Positions 59,975 to 64,000 of a stretch of DNA of 64,000 bases are shown here, piece after piece. A program made the position numbers and the translations under genes. The DNA comes from Epiperipatus broadwayi (lineage: Eukaryota > Onychophora > Udeonychophora > Euonychophora > Peripatidae). Positions within the stretch are counted from its first letter, which is position 1, and every line of letters begins with the position of its first letter. The stretch spans positions 4,758,953-4,822,952 of the forward strand of contig JAQFVV010012405.1 in the NCBI GenBank assembly GCA_028023455.1. Direction: 5' to 3'. A model generated the notes under the pieces. That model worked only from the letters and a program-made list of their open reading frames with translations, did not search any database and was not told where the DNA came from.

Positions 59975-60120
59975 AGCATCATGACCTCTTAACAAGCTTT
60001 TCCAAATATCCATATCACCAGAATGGTTTGTAGCTGCTGACTGTCATCAGTGAGACACTAGGATATTCAGATATTAGATCTAAAAATACCAGCTCAAGTC
60101 CTACATTTATCTAATAGTTA
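59975..60120 (-). repeat. Hammerhead-bearing repeat, single copy
   Basis: Minus strand: TTAGATAAATGTAGG, TGAGCTGGTATTTTTAGATC, then a decayed hammerhead, GGATATTTGGAAAAGCTTG and GAGGTCATGATGCTCAT. The CUGAUGA core is at 60050-60044. GAAA has become CAAA (60030-60027). Distal stem I AAUAUCC/GGAUAUU (60067-60061 and 60011-60005) is a perfect 7-bp helix. The family box TTTTTAGATCTA is shared with bases 70-95. Confidence 0.65.
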
Positions 60121-60262
60121 ACTATTAAGTAGAAAATCTGAAATTTTCAGACATTTATATGTTTTTCAAATCCAATTGTTTAACTTAAATAGCCATATGG
60201 GACACCATATATTAATAGCTTTAGCAATATAACATCACCAAAGCTTCAAGAGCAGAACAGTA

Positions 60263-60654
60263 ATTGCAAGGAAATCAAGTCATACATCATGTGACTTAAT
60301 TTAATAAGCTTGTACTGCAAATGTTATATAATAAGTGTTAATATAGCTCTTAACAAGCTTTTCCAAATATCCTTATCCACAGTCTAGTTTCCAGCTGCTG
60401 GCTATCATCAGTGAGGCACTAGAATGTTCAGACCTTAGATCTAAAAAGAATCATCTAAATTCTAGACTTGAGCTGGTATTTTTGAATCTAATGTCTGAAT
60501 ATTCTAGTGTCTCACTGAGCTAGCAAAAAAATCAGTCTGGGACTAGGGATATTTGGAAAAGCTTGTTAAAAATGATTAATGCTCATTATATAACATTTGT
60601 AGCAAAAGCTTATTAAATTAAGTCACATGATGTATGAGTTGATTTCCTTGCAAT
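60263..60654. mobile_element. Inverted pair of hammerhead-bearing repeats
   Basis: ATTGCAAGGAAATCAAGTCA at 60263 is matched by its complement ending CCTTGCAAT at 60654. Between them run two opposed monomers, each with TCATGTGACTTAATTT-type text, AAGCTTGTTAAGA or its like, GGATATTTGGAAAAGC, a hammerhead region and the TTTTTAGATCTA box, meeting head to head near 60465. Total 392 bp, no coding capacity. Confidence 0.8.
60365..60433 (-). ncRNA. Hammerhead ribozyme motif, cleavage-side base changed
   Basis: Minus strand: CUGAUGA 60411-60405; stem II AGC-CAGCA-GCU with a flanking U-G pair (60404-60392); GAAA 60391-60388; then CUAGAC, where U16.1 of the expected AGUC is A. Stem I pairs CCUCA with UGUGG (four of five), and a distal ACAUUCU/AGGAUAU helix pairs at six of seven. 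The opposed arm (plus, about 60499-60545) keeps CUCACUGAG but has lost the middle of the core. Confidence 0.5.
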
Positions 60655-61215
60655 ATATATATATATAATATTTTTACATTAAACAAATTAATAAATAACT
60701 CTAAAGATAAAACCTCATTTATAAATAAAAATTGCATAATTTATAAATGGATATGTAGGTGTGGTAGTGGATATATAGGGGAATCAAGATGCACATTGGA
60801 AAAAAAAACTAAAGAACACTTGCTGTTATTAAAAAAGGTTCAGAAAATAAAACAAAATTGCAAAGTAAATAATAATGTTTCAGCATCCATTTTTTACATC
60901 CATAATAAGTCATGTATTTATGATTTAACTTCAATTATAATAATGTAAAAATATTGCAAATTCAAAAAAATAACAAAAGGAAAATAAAGGAAGCTATGCT
61001 AATATACAAATACAAACAAGACTTAATTAACAGACAGGCAGCAAATCTTAAGATCACAGAATTGTGGGAAGGTTAGCCTTTCAAAATGTTAGGTGACAAA
61101 GACAATGAGGATAGTCGAAAGTGCTCCTAAGTGGATAAAAATTTTAAAGTTATACTTTACATATATCTAATTATTGTATTTATAAATATTCAGTTATAAG
61201 ATTACATACATACAT
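60655..61215. other. AT-rich spacer
   Basis: Nothing recognised beyond a TA block at 60654-60668. Confidence 0.4.
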
Positions 61216-61219
61216 ACAT

Positions 61220-61390
<171 letters not shown>

Positions 61391-61399
61391 TGCACAATT

Positions 61400-62340
61400 A
61401 ATACGTACTATACACCTAAACTTATATAAACTTGTAACATCATACATCGATAGAGATTTTATTAAAAGAAAAAATAAGTACTTTTTCATGCTTATATAAA
61501 ATAATTATCTTTAAAAAAATCACTAATTTTTGCACTTTTTACGATGCTTTTTATAAATATCTAATATTTTTGATTATCTAGCAGCTTTTTTAAAACAAGA
61601 TTTTCTTTTTTTCTCCTTATTTACATAAAGTTCATTGCTATGTAAAGAAAGAGAAGAAAATGAAAATAGCACTGAAAAAGGTTGTTAAACCAGTCAATAC
61701 TGTCAGATAATTTACAAAGTAAAAATGATTTTTTCAGAGATATATTTAGAAGCATGGGAAATAATTTACAAGTTAGTGGGGGATTTTCATAATATAAACC
61801 AACATCTAGTTTTGTTGTACTTAATTGAGCAGTGAGAGAATAGAGGAAGATATGAATTGTGTGATACGAATGCAATAGCTTTGGAAAGAAAATATATATT
61901 AATGACTATGTTGGACAGCCTGAAGCAGAGATCAGCAATCTTCTTATATCAAGTCATTTTGTTTAAATATCCTGATCAAAAACAGAAACCAAAAGAGTGA
62001 CAAGAAAAAGAGCAAAAAAATAGATTAATGTAAAATATGGATTTCTAAATGGTTATTGTATTTGAATATTTATTTTACTAACAGAATCAATTTACATATA
62101 ATAAAAATTGAAAATATCTGCAGCAAAAACATAAAATTACCTTAACAGATTGATGTACTCACAAAATTATATTATATATACATTCATCATACATTGTATT
62201 TATTATTTTGTAACTAGGCTAAATTAAAAAAAAATCGTGGATTAGTGGATTTTTTCTTTCATAAAGCCATGAAAATATTTATTTACAAAGTACTGTACAA
62301 GTAAAAATTAAAAAATCCATATATGTTTGTCATATTACAA
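61400..62340. other. AT-rich spacer
   Basis: No gene recognised; the frame at 61621-61875 has no known domain. Confidence 0.4.
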
Positions 62341-62344
62341 GAAA

Positions 62345-62460
62345 AGATCAAGTGAGATGTCACATGACCTAATTTAATAAGCTTCTGTTTGTAAATGTTA
62401 TATATAGAGCTTGTTAAGAGCTTATTTTGTGAGCTCTATATATAATGTTTGTCATAATAA
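62345..62460. repeat. Fragment of the 60 kb hammerhead repeat family
   Basis: GTCACATGACCTAATTTAAT, AAGCTTCTGTTTGTAAATGT and GAGCTTGTTAAGAGC match the outer arm at 60284-60360. An internal inverted repeat TATATATAGAGCT/AGCTCTATATATA spans 62400-62444. The ribozyme part is missing. Confidence 0.55.
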
Positions 62461-62464
62461 AAAG

Positions 62465-63035
62465 AAAGTTTGGTACTGAAGAGTCATAGCTTATATGCTT
62501 CAGTTGCAGACCCTTGGCTAGAGATTTTTGTATAGAAATTTCTTAAGAAATAGTTGAATCTGGATTTCTAAAGAACAATTAAATTTATAGTCACTATTTT
62601 TAGCTTTGTAGTAATTTTTGTAATATTATGAGTAAAAGAAAAAATGACCTTGAATTTTATATGACAAATAATGGTTCAATGTGTGACATAATATATCTAC
62701 ATGTCATTTATGACATGGGTTTGAATGGAGGCTAAGAAAGTTTGAAATATTTTTGACAGAATTAAGATTTTCTTTAAATTTTAAGTCTGAGACAAATCTA
62801 GAAGACCATTCAATATTGGTGAGTAAATGGATATCTAACTTTTCTTAACTAGAGGATAAACAGATGTGATAAACAGTATACTCTCACCACTTTCTTTTTC
62901 ACTAGTGAGTTGTTTAAAAGCTATTTTAATTTTTAATTTATAATAATCAATATATCAAAATTCAAATAAGATAAGTATATTATTGTTTTAAAGTAGTAAA
63001 GATATATTTTAGACATGATATTAATAAAGATTAAT
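62465..63035. other. AT-rich spacer
   Basis: Nothing recognised. Confidence 0.4.
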
Positions 63036-63039
63036 TTTT

Positions 63040-64000
63040 AATCATCATCATCATTATCAACCATTATCAATCCACTGCAGGATGAAGGTCTCTCCAAGTT
63101 TAATCCATCTTCTCCGATCTTTAGCTTCTCTTCTCCACATCACCCCTACACATTTTCTTATTTCATCCATCCATTTTACATGTGGTCTCCTTCTGGGTCT
63201 TTTACAATCTCTTGGAATCCAGTTTAAAATTTCAATTGTCCATCTATTATCATCTCTTCTAGCAATATGTCCAGCCCAACTCCACTTCAATCTTTTAATT
63301 TTTTCAATGAGGTCAGTAACACCTGTTTGTTCTCTTACCCATACATTGCGTTTTCGATCTCTTCTTGTTACTCCCAACATACATCTCTCCATACTTCTTT
63401 GAGTGGTCTGAAGTCTCTGTATTGATCTTCTATTAAGTGTCCAAGTCTCAGATCCATAAGTAAGAACTGGTAAAACACATTTGTTAAAAACCTTTCTTTT
63501 CAAACACATAGTCATATTTCCTTTTAATATCAAGTTATTTCTACCAAAAGCACTCCAACCAAGTTTAATTCTATGATTAATTTCCTCTATTATGTTTCTA
63601 TCTGTATTAATAATCTGACCAAGGTATTTGTAACTCTTAACTTCTTCTAATTCATCATAATCAATCTTTATTTTCATATTTTGAGCAGATCGATTAAACA
63701 TTACTTTAGTCTTTTTAACATTTATCTTTAGTCCTACTTTCCTACTTTCATCTGATAACTCCTGCAACATTTCCTGCAGCTCGGAAGCATTATTTGCAAA
63801 AACAACTACATCATCTGCGAAATCTAAATGACTTAAATAATCTCCATTTACTTTCACTCCTTTAGTTTCCCATTTTAATCCACAAAATACTCCTTGCAGC
63901 ACTGCTGTAAAAAGTTTTGGAGATATGGAGTCACCTTGTCTTACACCTTTCTCAATGTTGACTTTCCCAGTATCATTATGTAATCTAATTGTTGCTGTTG
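63040..64000 (-). mobile_element. RTE-like LINE, second copy, 3' end
   Basis: On the minus strand it ends in TGATAATGATGATGATGATT then unrelated DNA. The sequence is almost identical to 46420-47370, with a handful of substitutions and one base fewer near 63228. The 5' part lies beyond the window. Confidence 0.9.
63057..64000 (-). CDS. LINE reverse transcriptase, C-terminal part, uninterrupted here
   Basis: The frame is open from the window edge to the stop at 63057. It includes VRQGDSISPKLF, LDFADDVVVFA (catalytic box), SYKYLGQIINT, the basic RRDRKRNVWVREQTGVTD segment and RPRRRPHVKWMD...WRREAKDRRRWIKLGE. In this copy the end is in frame with the polymerase, which locates the frameshift in the 44 kb copy. 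Roughly 315 residues are visible. Little divergence between the copies suggests recent movement. Confidence 0.92.
   Translation of the reverse strand, partial: TATIRLHNDTGKVNIEKGVRQGDSISPKLFTAVLQGVFCGLKWETKGVKVNGDYLSHLDFADDVVVFANNASELQEMLQELSDESRKVGLKINVKKTKVMFNRSAQNMKIKIDYDELEEVKSYKYLGQIINTDRNIIEEINHRIKLGWSAFGRNNLILKGNMTMCLKRKVFNKCVLPVLTYGSETWTLNRRSIQRLQTTQRSMERCMLGVTRRDRKRNVWVREQTGVTDLIEKIKRLKWSWAGHIARRDDNRWTIEILNWIPRDCKRPRRRPHVKWMDEIRKCVGVMWRREAKDRRRWIKLGETFILQWIDNG

Noticed and set aside
63082-63402. Plus-strand 106-codon frame at 63.1-63.4 kb
   Set aside because: Antisense shadow of the LINE reverse-transcriptase end.

Overview
The window is nuclear DNA of an animal: introns with GT/AG borders, very AT-rich spacers, many simple repeats, SINEs, LINEs, a Penelope-like element, a probable LTR and a hAT-type element. 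The only cellular protein gene I can support is the 5' part of an Islet (LIM-homeodomain) gene on the minus strand at about 0.2-4.3 kb. Its near-vertebrate conservation points to a bilaterian. Abundant CA/TA microsatellites, RTE-like LINEs and tRNA SINEs would suit a cephalopod or another protostome, but the sequence does not settle the species.

Layout. 0-4.3 kb: Islet exons 1-4; later exons lie beyond base 1. 4.5-12.4 kb: mostly unique AT-rich DNA, possibly regulatory, with one tRNA-derived SINE. 12.4-25 kb: tRNA-like SINEs, hairpin and foldback elements. 25-28 kb: unusually repeat-poor. 27.95-30.15 kb: a block with TGTAACGA...TCGTTACA ends, best read as a solo LTR. 30.2-31.1 kb: a broken Penelope-like element. 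34-36.7 kb: a huge ATT microsatellite, a LINE 3' fragment and a SINE. 39-43.3 kb: SINEs, foldbacks and a tandem repeat. 44.1-47.4 kb: a nearly complete RTE-like LINE with one late frameshift. 49-51.9 kb: SINEs and a foldback. 54.4-54.9 kb: a hAT-type element with perfect 8-bp target duplications. 55.3-57.4 kb: a decayed second type of LINE. 59.6-60.7 kb: a 182-bp near-perfect palindrome and an inverted pair of ribozyme-bearing repeats. 63.0-64.0 kb: the 3' end of a second RTE-like copy.

The most notable signal is a recurring type I hammerhead-ribozyme fold. At least three repeat groups carry the order CUGANGA - stem II - GAAA - tiny stem III - cleavage site, with stem I closing around it: (a) a repeat at base 1 and at 60.0-60.65 kb, (b) a SINE-like element at 13.7, 22.2 and 39.4 kb, with the ribozyme 5' of a tRNA-like part, and (c) foldback elements at 24.7, 41.5 and 42.8 kb, with a relative at 51.7 kb. 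Three copies (bases 4-69, 22211-22262, 41553-41611) keep the core and pairing nearly intact; others have single core substitutions. This fits non-autonomous retroelements of the retrozyme, Sm-alpha or Penelope-associated kind. Whether any cleaves is untested.
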